The position numbers were made by a program, and so were the translations under genes. This document shows positions 8,486 to 18,480 of a stretch of 64,000 nucleotides of DNA, in pieces (the first letter of the stretch is position 1; the number at the start of each line of letters is the position of its first letter). The stretch comes from Spirochaetes bacterium RBG_16_49_21 (GTDB taxonomy: Bacteria > Spirochaetota > UBA4802 > UBA5550). The notes under the pieces were generated by a model. The model searched no databases. It was not told where the DNA came from and saw only the letters and a list, made by a program, of their open reading frames with translations. The stretch covers positions 1-64,000 of the forward strand of contig MIBJ01000022.1 in NCBI GenBank assembly GCA_001829495.1, in the 5' to 3' direction.

Positions 8486-9760
8486 TTATTTGAACGGGTT
8501 CCCAAAAACCGACGACTTGCCGAGCTCGAATTCGATCTCCATCAGACGGTTGTATTTTGCGATACGCTCGCTCCGGCATGCAGACCCGGTCTTGATCTGC
8601 CCGCCGCCCATGGCCACGGCGAAGTCGGCCATAAAGGTGTCCTCGGTTTCGCCGGATCGATGGGAAATGACAAATCCCCACCCCGCTTTTCTGCAGAGAT
8701 TGATCGCCTCAATGGTCTCCGTGACCGTACCGATCTGGTTGAGCTTTATGAGCACCGCGTTGGATGATTTTTCCACAATCCCCCGGGCTATAAACCTGGT
8801 ATTAGTAACATATAAGTCATCGCCGACTATCTGAATTTTATCACCGAGGGCGGCAGTATGCTTCTTAAAGCCTTCCCAATCGTTTTCGGCGAGCCCGTCC
8901 TCTATCGATACGATATGATATTTCTCAACCCACCTTTTGTAGAGATCGGTCATCTCCGCGCTGTTCTTATTGCCCTGGCCGGACTTTGCGAGTGCGTATT
9001 TATTATTTTCATAAAAGGAGCTTGCTGCCGGATCGAGGGCGAGGGCCACGTCCCTGCCCGGTTCATAACCGGCGGATTTGATCGCCTCGATGATTACCTC
9101 GCATGCCTCGTCGTTGCTCTTGAGATTCGGCGCGAACCCGCCCTCGTCGCCGACCCCGGTGGAATATCCTTTTTTGCCGAGTATTTTCCTGAGTGCATGG
9201 AAGGTCTCGGCTCCATAACGGAGCGCTTCACGGAACGAAGGCGCGCCTATGGGCATAACCATGAACTCCTGAAAATCGACGCTGTTCTCCGCGTGCTTGC
9301 CGCCGTTAAGAATGTTCATCATGGGGACCGGAATGCGGCAGGAGCCGGGTCCTCCAAGATAGGCGTACAGGGGAACATCGGCCGTTATCGCCGCAGCCTT
9401 GGCCGCCGCCATGGACACGCCCAGGATGGCGTTGGCGCCGAGCTTCCCCTTGTTGGGAGTCCCGTCGAGATCGATGAGAAGGCGGTCTATGTCCGCCTGT
9501 TTCGACGGGTCCATACCGGCGACCTCCGGGGCTATGATCGTATTGACGTTCGAGACCGCCTTTAATACGCCCTTTCCCTCATAGCGTTTTTTGTCGCCGT
9601 CGCGGAGCTCCACCGCTTCGTTCTCGCCGGTGGACGCGCCTGAGGGGACCGATGCCGACACGCTGACCCCGTTATCAAGCGCCATGAACACCCGCACGGT
9701 CGGGTTGCCCCGGGAATCAAGAATCTCCATTGCATTGATCGATTTGATTCTGTTCTTCAT
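8486..9760 (-). CDS. eno: enolase
   Basis: 424 aa from the second of two adjacent ATGs, 6 nt after AAGGAG; the ORF-track start is 20 codons further upstream. Enolase converts 2-phosphoglycerate to PEP in glycolysis. All standard motifs are present: the N-terminal '[10 protein letters not shown]', the flexible loop '[15 protein letters not shown]', the metal and catalytic residues in '[11 protein letters not shown]' and 'GDDLYVTN', the catalytic Lys in 'LIKLNQIGT', and the signature '[12 protein letters not shown]'. Length is normal. It is a single gene next to the 3' end of the dcw cluster, and TTGACA at 9815-9820 and TATAAT at 9782-9787 (minus strand, not ideally spaced) mark its promoter region. 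Confidence 0.97.
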   Translation of the reverse strand: MKNRIKSINAMEILDSRGNPTVRVFMALDNGVSVSASVPSGASTGENEAVELRDGDKKRYEGKGVLKAVSNVNTIIAPEVAGMDPSKQADIDRLLIDLDGTPNKGKLGANAILGVSMAAAKAAAITADVPLYAYLGGPGSCRIPVPMMNILNGGKHAENSVDFQEFMVMPIGAPSFREALRYGAETFHALRKILGKKGYSTGVGDEGGFAPNLKSNDEACEVIIEAIKSAGYEPGRDVALALDPAASSFYENNKYALAKSGQGNKNSAEMTDLYKRWVEKYHIVSIEDGLAENDWEGFKKHTAALGDKIQIVGDDLYVTNTRFIARGIVEKSSNAVLIKLNQIGTVTETIEAINLCRKAGWGFVISHRSGETEDTFMADFAVAMGGGQIKTGSACRSERIAKYNRLMEIEFELGKSSVFGNPFK

Positions 9761-9820
9761 CATACTCTCCTTATATCGATGATTATAGAGTATGTTTGAG
9801 CTACCGCTAAAGCCTGTCAA

Positions 9821-10156
9821 GAATAGTTTGAATCTCTTTGACGGTCATCTTTGAAGTATGAATTAAATTTCGGGTTGAGGAGTCTCCCCCCTTACGACTA
9901 ATCATCACATATATCTTTAAATCAAGCTCCTCGCCCCCTAAATCCCCCGGAGGGGGACTTAAAAATTTCTGTCAATTGAGCGTATAGCTGATAAACATAA
10001 ATCATTGTCTCTTTGGGGACATGGGGAGCCAATGGAAAGTGAACGTAAGCCTCCCTCTGGGGGGTTTGGGGGGCATGCTCATCTTTGACGAACGATCCGC
10101 TTAAAATCCCCCATGCCTCTTTCAACTCATCCAGCCGCGCCGGCAGCGCAGCGCTG
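9821..10156. other. enolase-ftsZ intergenic region with C/G-rich repeat DNA
   Basis: 336 bp without a convincing gene. It holds the palindromic run ccccctaaatcccccggagg and a second run, ctctggggggtttggggggc. Both look like dispersed intergenic repeats. An open frame here (the tail of the 9922-10374 ORF) is a read-through of ftsZ antisense into this repeat and is not called. Confidence 0.4.
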
Positions 10157-11320
10157 CTATTCAACGCCCCTCCGTAAAAAAGCGGGAATATCCAGGTCCT
10201 CGGTCTGGCTGTCGCGGGACCTTTTGCGCTCATAGTCAAGTGAAAAGGTCTGGAGGCTTGCCGGGACCTTCTTCTCGGTTTTGTTCTTCCCCTCGATGAG
10301 CGTAAGGGAGGTCCCGTTGCGCAGATCAGCCTGCGCAACAATGCCGCGGCCGAGCATGTTCTTTCTCCGGTCAAAGCCGGTCGCGATGACGGTCACGCGC
10401 ACCCTGTCTGAAAGGGCCGGGTCTATCGTGGTGCCGAAGATGATGTTCGCATCGGGATCGACCTGGCGGGTGATGATGTCGGTGACCTCGTTCACCTCAT
10501 GGAGGGAGAGGTCGTTTCCTCCCGCGATGTTGATGAGCACCGCCTTGGCGCCCTCGATGCTGGTTTCCTCCAGAAGCGGGCTGTTGATCGCCTGCTGGGT
10601 CGCCTCCAGCGCCTTGTTCTCTCCCGTACCGATGCCGACTCCCATGAGCGCGTCCCCGGTCTCCCGCATTACCGTGCGCACGTCGGCGAAATCGACATTC
10701 ACCAGCCCGGTGACCATGATCAGGTCGGCTATGCCCTGAACGCCCTGGCGCAGAATGTCGTCGGCAAGCTTGAATGCGTCCTCGATCGGCGTGCGCCGGT
10801 CGATGATCTTGAGGAGAAGATCGTTGTGAATAGTGATGAGGGTGTCCACCTTCTCCTTGAGGTTCGCGATACCCTGTTCCGCCTGGCCGGCGCGCTTTTT
10901 CCCCTCCACCTTAAAAGGCTTTGTCACCACGCCCACGACCAGGGCCGAATACTCCTTCGCCACCTCAGCCACGATCGGAGCGGCGCCGGTACCGGTGCCG
11001 CCTCCCATGCCGGCGGTGATGAAGACCATGTCCGCGGCCTTCAAGGCCTTGTGTATCTTGTCCCGGTCCTCATTAGCCGCCTCTCTGCCGACCGTGGGGT
11101 CGGCGCCGGCGCCCAGGCCGCGGGTGAGCTTGGTACCAATCTGGATCTTCACCGATGCGAGGCTGTCCCTGAGCTGCTGGGCGTCGGTGTTCACCACGAT
11201 GAACTCAACGCCCTCCATGCCGGTGGCGATCATCCGGTTGACGGCGTTAGTGCCCGCTCCGCCGACCCCGACCACCTTGATGAGTGTTGATAAAGGCTTT
11301 TCTTCTTCTAGTTTAAACAT
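10157..11320 (-). CDS. ftsZ: cell division protein FtsZ
   Basis: 387 aa tubulin-like GTPase that forms the Z ring. The GTP-binding signature GGGTGTG is at residues 106-112, the N-terminal nucleotide loop is '[12 protein letters not shown]', and the T7 catalytic loop is '[11 protein letters not shown]'. After a short linker the conserved C-terminal tail 'LDIPAFLRR' is present; this binds FtsA and other partners. The start has a GGGGGAG site. It is the last gene of the dcw cluster, 82 bp after ftsA. Confidence 0.97.
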   Translation of the reverse strand: MFKLEEEKPLSTLIKVVGVGGAGTNAVNRMIATGMEGVEFIVVNTDAQQLRDSLASVKIQIGTKLTRGLGAGADPTVGREAANEDRDKIHKALKAADMVFITAGMGGGTGTGAAPIVAEVAKEYSALVVGVVTKPFKVEGKKRAGQAEQGIANLKEKVDTLITIHNDLLLKIIDRRTPIEDAFKLADDILRQGVQGIADLIMVTGLVNVDFADVRTVMRETGDALMGVGIGTGENKALEATQQAINSPLLEETSIEGAKAVLINIAGGNDLSLHEVNEVTDIITRQVDPDANIIFGTTIDPALSDRVRVTVIATGFDRRKNMLGRGIVAQADLRNGTSLTLIEGKNKTEKKVPASLQTFSLDYERKRSRDSQTEDLDIPAFLRRGVE

Positions 11321-11402
11321 GTCGCTCCCCCTCTCGTATTATGTCTCATTATAGTATATTTTTTCGCCGCAGCGTTTTAATATTGAATTAGCCACAGAGG
11401 CG

Positions 11403-12626
11403 CTACAGATACTCCTCGAGCCATTTCTTCATTCTGCTGAAAAACCCCTTCGTCTGCTGCGGCACGAACTTCCCCGTCCGGACCCGGCTCATCTTGAGCC
11501 CGTACTTCAAAAGCCCGGCGCCGCACGCAAACTGCGGGGTCGCCACCCGGTCGGCCAGGCCCGCGACGTCGCGCGGCACGCCTATCCTGACCGGCATGTT
11601 GAACACCCGCTCGGCGGCCTCGATCGACCCTTCAAGCATGCTTCCTCCGCCGACGAGCACAATGCCTGCCGCCAGCATGTCCCTTTTCCCCGAGAGCGCG
11701 AGCTCGCGGTCCACCATCTCCATCATCTCGGCGACGCGGGGCTCGATGATCTGGGTCAGCTCCTGGCGCAGAAGCTTGCGCGGAGGCCTTCCGCCGACCG
11801 AGGGAACCTCCACGATCTCCGAGGGATCGACCAGGCTCAACACCGCGCACCCGTACTTTTTCTTAATGAGCTCGGCCGACTCTATAGGCGTCCTGAGTCC
11901 AATGGATATGTCGTTGGTCACGTGTATCCCGCCGATCGAGAGTACCGAGGAATAGGCGACGCCCCCTTCAAGGTACACGATGATGTCGATAGTGCCGCCG
12001 CCGATGTCCAGAAGCGCCACGCCGAGCTCCATCTCGTCCCGCGACAGTACCGCATCCGCGGCCGCCAGGGTATTGAACACGATATCGCGGTATTGAAATC
12101 CGGCCTTCTCCACCACCTTGATCATATTCTGTATGTTGGAGCTCGCTCCGGTGACTATATGCACCTCTGCCTCCAGGCGCACGCCGCTCATGCCGATCGG
12201 ATCCTTGACGCCGATCTGATCATCCACCGAAAACTCCTTGGAGAGCACGTGCAGAATCTCCCGGTCAACGGGGATCACGATCGCCTGGGCCGCTTCAATG
12301 ACCCGCTTCACGTCATGGGTCGAGATCGTCCGGGTTCTGCTCGATACCGCGACGACGCCGCGCGAGTTCTGTCCCTTGACATGCTGGCCGCTTATCCCCA
12401 CGATCACGTCGGTCGCCTCGTATCCGGCCATGAGCTCGGCCTCGTCAATCGCCTTGATCACGGACGCCGCGGTATTATCGATGTTGACGATGACCCCGTT
12501 TTTCAGCCCCTTTGAGGCGGCGACGCCCGCGCCGACCACCTCCATCTGGCTGTTCTCGTTTATCGCTCCGATGACCGCGCAGGTCTTCGTGGTCCCTATG
12601 TCCAATCCGACTAATACCTCTTCCAT
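11403..12626 (-). CDS. ftsA: cell division protein FtsA
   Basis: 407 aa actin-like ATPase that ties FtsZ to the membrane. The start is 'MEEVLVGLDIGTTKT', 6 nt after AGGAG and 16 nt past the ftsQ stop; the ORF-track start (12 codons earlier) would overlap ftsQ. The phosphate-1 motif LDIGTTKT, phosphate-2 motif 'VALLDIGGGTIDI' and adenosine motif 'GIVLVGGGSMLEG' are present. The C-terminus 'GFFSRMKKWLEEYL' is the amphipathic membrane-targeting helix. Confidence 0.96.
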   Translation of the reverse strand: MEEVLVGLDIGTTKTCAVIGAINENSQMEVVGAGVAASKGLKNGVIVNIDNTAASVIKAIDEAELMAGYEATDVIVGISGQHVKGQNSRGVVAVSSRTRTISTHDVKRVIEAAQAIVIPVDREILHVLSKEFSVDDQIGVKDPIGMSGVRLEAEVHIVTGASSNIQNMIKVVEKAGFQYRDIVFNTLAAADAVLSRDEMELGVALLDIGGGTIDIIVYLEGGVAYSSVLSIGGIHVTNDISIGLRTPIESAELIKKKYGCAVLSLVDPSEIVEVPSVGGRPPRKLLRQELTQIIEPRVAEMMEMVDRELALSGKRDMLAAGIVLVGGGSMLEGSIEAAERVFNMPVRIGVPRDVAGLADRVATPQFACGAGLLKYGLKMSRVRTGKFVPQQTKGFFSRMKKWLEEYL

Positions 12627-12642
12627 ACGCTTCTCCTGCGAA

Positions 12643-13338
12643 TCACCTGATAATGGCCGCATTACCGGCTATGATTATCCGATCCGGGTATTGTCTGCGC
12701 CGGTCACAATACCCCGTGATGCACCGCAATTTTATAAAATCGCTCTCATCAGGCCTCAGGATAAAATCGGTCTTTCTTCCGCGCAAAAGTATCCTTATTT
12801 TTTCTTCATCAAGATATATTTCGGACAGCTCCCGGTATATCGGGGCATTGTTCCTCTTCACCCGGTCCAGCACCGCAAAAAGCCTCCTGACCGCGCTCTG
12901 TTGCAGATCGTCCCGGGCGTCCCGCTCGCTTATATGCAGTATCGGCACCTTCACCGCGTGCACGTCATTTCTCGAGAGTATGCGATAGCCGGAATCGAGC
13001 TCATAGATCAGGGATGTTCCCCCTTTTTCAACCGCAACGATCAGATGGGGCTTTTTCTCCGCGATGGTAATGATAAGGCTTGGGCCGCGCTCCTCGATCC
13101 GGTAGGTTTCAATAAAATAATTCCCCGCCAGTGCCTCATTGAGCGAGTCCGCATCGATAATGATGCCGTTCCCGGAAGACTTCAATCTCACTCCCCTGAT
13201 GATATCGTATTTGGACAGAAGCTTGAGCCCCCTGAATTCCACCGCCTTCACCTTCAGTATCCGATCCGGCCAGGCCGGCGCCGAAGCCGGGAACAGGAAC
13301 AGGAGCGGAACAATGATATGCATGATGCGCATTTTCAT
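12643..13338 (-). CDS. ftsQ: cell division protein FtsQ/DivIB
   Basis: 231 aa bitopic division protein of the FtsQBL complex. An N-terminal hydrophobic segment (about residues 4-22) is followed by a POTRA-type domain ('VKAVEFRGLKLLSKYDIIRG') and a divergent FtsQ domain. It starts inside the murC stop (ATGA overlap), so it is translationally coupled, and is followed by ftsA. Sequence identity to model FtsQ proteins is low, as usual for this family. The position between murC and ftsA supports the call. Confidence 0.85.
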   Translation of the reverse strand: MKMRIMHIIVPLLFLFPASAPAWPDRILKVKAVEFRGLKLLSKYDIIRGVRLKSSGNGIIIDADSLNEALAGNYFIETYRIEERGPSLIITIAEKKPHLIVAVEKGGTSLIYELDSGYRILSRNDVHAVKVPILHISERDARDDLQQSAVRRLFAVLDRVKRNNAPIYRELSEIYLDEEKIRILLRGRKTDFILRPDESDFIKLRCITGYCDRRRQYPDRIIIAGNAAIIR

Positions 13339-14711
13339 TTCAAAACACTCCGTATCTCCTCCACGATCCGGGGGGCGACTTTATATACGTCCCCGGCCCC
13401 GAGGGTGAGAACGATATCGTCCCGGCGCACGCAGCGCGCCACGCGTCCGGGAATATCCTCAAATTTCGGGATGATCTCAATGTCGCGGCCCCGGTGCCGG
13501 GCGACCGCCTCCTGAATGAGGCGGGAGGACACCCCTTCAATCGGCTGCTCGCCCGCCGGGTATATCTCGGTCAGGAAAACCTCATCCGCATCGGCGAAGC
13601 TTTGGCCGAATTCGTCCCAGAGGAGCTGCGTCCGGGTGTAGCGGTGGGGCTGGAAAACGACCACGATCCGCCTTCCGAGTTTTTTAAGCGCTTCCAGGGT
13701 GACGCGTATTTCGGTCGGATGGTGGCCGTAGTCGTCGTACACGGCCACGTTCCCCGCCTCGCCCACGAGCTCAAGCCTGCGGCCGACGCCCCGGAACTCG
13801 GCCAGCCCCTGCCTCACCGCATCAAACGTAAGGCCGAGCTCCAGAGCAACGGCGATCACGGACAGGGAATTGACCACATTGTGGTTGCCGAGCTGCCGGA
13901 TGGTCACCCCGCCCAGAGCCTCGCTCCGGTACAGGCATTGGTACCGGGTCTCGCCGTTGAGCATGGAGATGTCCCGGGCCCTGAAATCAGCCTCCCCGGA
14001 CAGACCGTACGTGACGAAGGGGCGCTCGACCCGGGGGAGCATCTCCCGGAGCACGGTATCGTCGATGCAGAGCACCGAATATCCGTAGAAGGGGATATTA
14101 TTCATGTAGGATAAAAACGCGTCCTTGAGCCCCTCAAAGTATTTGTAGTGATCGAGATGATCCGCGTCGATGTTGGACACGATCCCGATGCAGGGCAGGA
14201 GCTTCAGGAATGAGCCGTCCGACTCGTCAGCCTCGAACACGATGTAGTCGCCCTCGCCCACCCGGGCGTTGGTGTTGAAGTTCAGCACCTTGCCGCCAAC
14301 CACCGCGGTCGGCTTGATGCCGCAGTGATAGAGCACATAGGAGAGCATCGAGGTGATGGTGGTCTTCCCGTGGGTTCCGGCGACGCCGATGCCGTACTTG
14401 AGCCGCACCAGCTCCGCGAGCATCTCCGAACGGTGTATGACGGGGATACGCCGCTTCCGCGCCTCTATGAGCTCGGGATTGGCGGACTTGATGGCGCTCG
14501 AGGTGACGACCACGTGGCAGTCCCTGATATTGGACGGATAATGGCCGATAAACACCTCGGCGCCCAGGGATTTGAGCCGCCGGGTCTGGTCCGATTCGAC
14601 CAGATCGGAGCCCGACACATCATACCCGAGGTTGATCAGGATCTCGGCTATCCCGCTCATCCCGATCCCGCCGATTCCGATAAAGTGCATTTTTTTCGAG
14701 TTTCGAAACAT
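13335..14711 (-). CDS. murC: UDP-N-acetylmuramate-L-alanine ligase
   Basis: 458 aa. Adds L-Ala to UDP-MurNAc, the first step of peptide-stem synthesis. N-terminal dinucleotide-type motif 'FIGIGGIGMSGIAEIL', ATP P-loop 'GTHGKTTITSM', and 'FEADESDGSFL' with the metal site. The C-terminal ligase domain carries 'VYDDYGHHPTEI' and 'FQPHRYTRT', both diagnostic of MurC. Overlaps murG by one base and ftsQ by four. Confidence 0.97.
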   Translation of the reverse strand: MFRNSKKMHFIGIGGIGMSGIAEILINLGYDVSGSDLVESDQTRRLKSLGAEVFIGHYPSNIRDCHVVVTSSAIKSANPELIEARKRRIPVIHRSEMLAELVRLKYGIGVAGTHGKTTITSMLSYVLYHCGIKPTAVVGGKVLNFNTNARVGEGDYIVFEADESDGSFLKLLPCIGIVSNIDADHLDHYKYFEGLKDAFLSYMNNIPFYGYSVLCIDDTVLREMLPRVERPFVTYGLSGEADFRARDISMLNGETRYQCLYRSEALGGVTIRQLGNHNVVNSLSVIAVALELGLTFDAVRQGLAEFRGVGRRLELVGEAGNVAVYDDYGHHPTEIRVTLEALKKLGRRIVVVFQPHRYTRTQLLWDEFGQSFADADEVFLTEIYPAGEQPIEGVSSRLIQEAVARHRGRDIEIIPKFEDIPGRVARCVRRDDIVLTLGAGDVYKVAPRIVEEIRSVLK

Positions 14712-15817
14712 TATCCTATTTCTCCCAAAATATCCTCCACAATAACCTTCGACGCATCAACCTTCGCCAGGGACAATGCCCGTTCCGCCATCCGCTTAAG
14801 CGCGCGCGGATTGTTCAGCAGATCGAGCAGCAGGGGCATCACTTTCTCAGGCGCCGCCTCCGCGCTCCCCACCTTGACCGCGGCCCCCGCCCGGGCGAAT
14901 TCGTCCGCGTTTTTTTCCTGATGGTTGTCGGCTGCGTAGGGAAAGGGAATCTGTATCGACGGAAGGCCCATGGCAGCCAGCTCCATCATGACGCCGGCTC
15001 CGGACCTGCTTATGGCGACATCCGCTGCCCGGTACGCCAGGCCCACCTGATCGATAAAGGGCGAGAGATATACCGACCCGCCTTCAATTTCATTATGGAT
15101 CCTCTCCTTATAATTATGATACGACAATTCGCCGGTGCTCCAGATTATGCCCACGCTTTTGAGCTCCTCCGGATACGCTTTCTTAAGCCTGAACACGAGC
15201 TCGTTGATGCTCAGGGCTCCCTGGCTGCCGCCTATGACCAGAATCACCCGGCTTGCGTGTCCCAGATTGAACGCCTTTCTTGCCGCCTCCTTGCGCGCAT
15301 CGACCATTACCTTTTTTCTGATCGGGTTTCCGGCATGAAGATACTTGTCCTTTTGATTCAGATAGAGCGCGGCGGCAGCGAAGGTGCCGTATATCTTCCG
15401 CGCATGCTTTTCAAAAAATTTCGTGACCCTGCCCGGAACGGAATTCTGCTCGCACAGATACAGGGGAACCTTCATCATCCGCGCCGCGAACAGGGCGGGT
15501 GCGGACGCGTATCCGCCCATGCCGATAACCGCCGCCACATTATATTTTTTCATAAGCCCCCGCGCGAACAGGACCGCGCCGGCGAAGGCAAAGGGAAAAG
15601 TCAGAAGCCGCGCCGGGTTTTTCGAAAAGTGCGGCGCATGGTACAGGTTCAGATCATCACGGGCTATGTCGTTGAGCGAGGAAAAACGCGCGTCGCGCCT
15701 TCCCGCAAGGAAGAGAGCGCGGACTCCCGCATTCCTGAACTCTTCATACAGGGCCAGGCCGGGACTGATGTGGCCGCCCGTGCCTCCTGCGGCGATAAGT
15801 ACGCCTGCCTCATTCAT
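14711..15817 (-). CDS. murG: lipid II synthase (UDP-GlcNAc transferase) MurG
   Basis: 368 aa GT28 glycosyltransferase that adds GlcNAc to lipid I at the inner face of the membrane. The glycine-rich loop 'AAGGTGGHISPGLAL' is at the N-terminus. The second domain has 'VIGGSQGALSINELV' and the donor-site region 'SRSGAGVMMELAAMGLPSI'. The start overlaps the ftsW stop by four bases (ATGA). Confidence 0.96.
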   Translation of the reverse strand: MNEAGVLIAAGGTGGHISPGLALYEEFRNAGVRALFLAGRRDARFSSLNDIARDDLNLYHAPHFSKNPARLLTFPFAFAGAVLFARGLMKKYNVAAVIGMGGYASAPALFAARMMKVPLYLCEQNSVPGRVTKFFEKHARKIYGTFAAAALYLNQKDKYLHAGNPIRKKVMVDARKEAARKAFNLGHASRVILVIGGSQGALSINELVFRLKKAYPEELKSVGIIWSTGELSYHNYKERIHNEIEGGSVYLSPFIDQVGLAYRAADVAISRSGAGVMMELAAMGLPSIQIPFPYAADNHQEKNADEFARAGAAVKVGSAEAAPEKVMPLLLDLLNNPRALKRMAERALSLAKVDASKVIVEDILGEIG

Positions 15818-16965
15818 TCCAGCACCCCTTCATGAAGATTCACCTCCTGGTGCATGGCCCCCCGATAGCGCGAGATGTTCAATAAAATGCCGGCAGCGAT
15901 CATGTTGGACAACAGCGACGACCCGCCGTAGCTTACAAAGGGAAGCGGTATACCCGCGGTGGGGAGCACGCCGGCCACCACCCCCATGTTGATGAAGGCC
16001 TGGACCGCAATCATGAGGCTCAAGCCCATCGCCAGGAGCCGGCCGAAATTGTCCTGCGCGCCCGAGGAGATGACGATCCCCCTCCAGAGGATGACCAGGA
16101 AGAGAAAAGCGATGATCACCGTGCCTGCAAGCCCCGCTTCCTCGGCAATGACCGCGTATATGAAATCGGTATGGGGCTCCGGGAGCCGGGAAAGCTTCTG
16201 GGCGCCGTTGCCGAGCCCCACGCCGAACAGCCCTCCCTTCTTAAAGGCAATGAACGACTGTATGATATGATAGCCGATTCCGTACCGGAACTCCCATGGA
16301 TCCAAAAAGGCGAGGATCCGCTCCCTCCGGTATTCCACCAGGTAAATGAGAAGGTAGAACATCGGAATGCTGATGATGGACAGGGAGATAATGTAGATAA
16401 ACGGGAATCCGGACACGAACAGGATGAACACTGAAACCGCCAGGATATCCATCGCAGTGCCGAAATCGGGCTGGAGCATTATCATTAAAAAGACGGCGGA
16501 CACGATGAGGACCGGGACGAGAATCTGGACAAAGCGGTCTCCCTTATCGGAGGAAAACACCTTGGCGAGGTAGATCACCATGAATAGCTTGACGAATTCG
16601 GACGGCTGCAGCGACAAGGCCCCGGCACCCACCCATCGCGCCGAGCCCTTGGCGCTGTGGCCGATCCCGGGAACGAACACGAGCGCCAGAAGCACGAAGG
16701 AGAAGACGAGCATGATTTTAGTCAGCTTCAGGTAGCCGCGGTAATCGATCTCCTTGAGGACGAGCATGAGCATAAACCCGGCGGCGAACCAGAGGCTCTG
16801 CTTTTTTAAAAAATAATAGGAATCCCCGAACTCCTTCATTGCAAAAACGGCGCTTGCCGAGTAGCTCATCGCGATCCCGATTCCCGCCAGGGTCAGTATC
16901 GCCAGGAAGAAGATCAGGTCCGGCTCTTTCGAGCGCCGCGTGTCGATGAAAAATTTCAGGTCCAT
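15814..16965 (-). CDS. ftsW: peptidoglycan polymerase FtsW (SEDS family)
   Basis: 383 aa membrane protein with about ten transmembrane helices. SEDS proteins polymerise lipid II; FtsW works at the septum with a class B PBP. Family motifs seen: 'GSARWVGAGALSLQPSEFVK', 'LQPDFGTA', 'GVGLGNGAQKLSRLPEPHTD' and the C-terminal 'GIPLPFVSYGGSSL'. Position between murD and murG points to FtsW and not RodA. The partner PBP gene ftsI is not in this cluster. Overlaps murD by 10 bp. Confidence 0.95.
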   Translation of the reverse strand: MDLKFFIDTRRSKEPDLIFFLAILTLAGIGIAMSYSASAVFAMKEFGDSYYFLKKQSLWFAAGFMLMLVLKEIDYRGYLKLTKIMLVFSFVLLALVFVPGIGHSAKGSARWVGAGALSLQPSEFVKLFMVIYLAKVFSSDKGDRFVQILVPVLIVSAVFLMIMLQPDFGTAMDILAVSVFILFVSGFPFIYIISLSIISIPMFYLLIYLVEYRRERILAFLDPWEFRYGIGYHIIQSFIAFKKGGLFGVGLGNGAQKLSRLPEPHTDFIYAVIAEEAGLAGTVIIAFLFLVILWRGIVISSGAQDNFGRLLAMGLSLMIAVQAFINMGVVAGVLPTAGIPLPFVSYGGSSLLSNMIAAGILLNISRYRGAMHQEVNLHEGVLE

Positions 16966-18344
16966 GACAGCTCTCCGCTCTGAAGCCGGTGGAAAGATTT
17001 TTTGAACTCCTCCCCCCGCTCCTCATAATCCTTGAACATGTCAAAAGAGGCGCACGCCGGCGAAAGGAGGATCACGTCGCCCTCCCCGCTGGCCCGCATG
17101 GCCTTGACTACCGCGTCGTCCAGGGTTTCGGCCGGCACCTGGTCATGCCCCTTAAAGATCCGGGAAAAATAATCCTTTGATTCGCCGATGAGCACCAGGG
17201 TGCGTACCGTGCCGTCGAGCCCTGCCGCGAGCCGCGAATAGTCATCCCCCTTTGTTCTGCCGCCCAGAATGAGCACGCCCTTGCCGCGGAGGCTCCTGAG
17301 CGCGGTGAGCACCGCGCTCACCGTGGTGGCCTTGGAGTCGTTGATGAATTCCCTTCCCTTAAAACTGCCGATCCTCTCCAGGCGGTGCTCGAGCCCGGAA
17401 AAAGAATACACGGCTTCCGCGATCCTTTCATAGTCAGGGAGCATTTCTTTTTTACGCATGACCGACTGCACCGCCAGTACCGCTGCCATGGCGTTCTGTA
17501 CGTTGTGCATGCCCATGATCCGCAGCCTATCCGCCTCAAGGATTTTCCTATCACCTTCTTTTATATGCACGGCCCCGTTATGATAATAGATATCGCCTCT
17601 CCTTTCCTCAATGGAAAACGCGAGCGTCGACGCGTTGACCAGCGACGCGCCGCTCCGCGCAATCGGATCGTCCCTATTATAGATAAAGCAATCCCCGGCA
17701 TCCTGGTTCATGGAAATCCTCATCTTGGCCTGAAAATAGTCCTCCATGCTATTGTAACGGTCGAGGTGGTCGGGCGCCACGTTCAATAATACGGCCACAT
17801 CAGGCCTGAAAAGCGCAATGGTCTCCAGTTGGAACGAGGAGAGCTCGGCTACGATCACCGAATTATCCGACGTCTTCCCCGCAAAGCTGATGAGGGGCGT
17901 CCCGATGTTGCCGCCCACGAGTGTTTCCATCCCCATCCTGGTCAAGATATGGCCGGTTAAAGCGGTGGTGGTGGATTTACCGTCGGTGCCGGTTATGCCC
18001 ACGATCATCCCCCTCAGGTATCTGAAGGCGAGCTCCACCTCAGCCATGACCGGCATCTTCCTCCGGATCGCCTCAGCCACCAGCGGAACGGTTACGGGAA
18101 CGCCCGGGCTCACGATCAGGGCGTCGAATCCCTCATTGAGAAGCTCCGGCTTCTGTTCCCCGGTAACGACGCGCACCGAGGGATCCACCTTGGGAAGCAC
18201 ATCGCCAAGCTCCGCACTGCTCTTGCTGTCCGACGCCACCACGATCGCTCCCCTGCCGGCAAGGAAATTCGACACCGCGACCCCGGTGCGGTATCCTAAT
18301 CCGACAACCAGAGCTTTTTTTATGTTATTATCAGAACCAATCAT
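16956..18344 (-). CDS. murD: UDP-N-acetylmuramoylalanine-D-glutamate ligase
   Basis: 462 aa from the internal Met 'MIGSDNNIKKALVVGLG'; the ORF-track start adds 36 codons that run through an intergenic hairpin (reads PLPSREG) and is rejected. Adds D-Glu to UDP-MurNAc-L-Ala. P-loop 'GITGTDGKSTTTALTGHIL', then 'LNVAPDHLDRYNSMEDY' and the C-terminal 'FINDSKATTVSAVLTAL', typical of MurD. No good Shine-Dalgarno precedes the chosen start, which is unusual in this cluster. Confidence 0.93.
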   Translation of the reverse strand: MIGSDNNIKKALVVGLGYRTGVAVSNFLAGRGAIVVASDSKSSAELGDVLPKVDPSVRVVTGEQKPELLNEGFDALIVSPGVPVTVPLVAEAIRRKMPVMAEVELAFRYLRGMIVGITGTDGKSTTTALTGHILTRMGMETLVGGNIGTPLISFAGKTSDNSVIVAELSSFQLETIALFRPDVAVLLNVAPDHLDRYNSMEDYFQAKMRISMNQDAGDCFIYNRDDPIARSGASLVNASTLAFSIEERRGDIYYHNGAVHIKEGDRKILEADRLRIMGMHNVQNAMAAVLAVQSVMRKKEMLPDYERIAEAVYSFSGLEHRLERIGSFKGREFINDSKATTVSAVLTALRSLRGKGVLILGGRTKGDDYSRLAAGLDGTVRTLVLIGESKDYFSRIFKGHDQVPAETLDDAVVKAMRASGEGDVILLSPACASFDMFKDYEERGEEFKKSFHRLQSGELSWT

Positions 18345-18377
18345 TCTTTTATCATTAGTCCAAATTGAATCTTTTTC

Positions 18378-18398
18378 CCCCTCCCTCGATGGGAGGGG
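18378..18398. repeat. GC-rich hairpin inside the dcw operon
   Basis: CCCCTCCC and GGGAGGGG pair around a 5-nt loop in the 136-bp gap between mraY and murD, the largest gap within this otherwise tight cluster. It resembles the C/G-rich repeat at 56611-56749 and may be a dispersed repeat. It could also act as an attenuator or mRNA-stability element. Confidence 0.5.
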
Positions 18399-18480
18399 CC
18401 AGGGGAGGGTGATTCGAAACTGGTCTTGCTGATCAAGCTTAATCACCCCCACCCCGACCCTCGACCCTTATTATTACATA

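Noticed and set aside
9922-10374. 150-aa minus-strand ORF overlapping the end of ftsZ
   Set aside because: The overlap is out of frame with ftsZ and the rest runs through C/G-rich repeat DNA.
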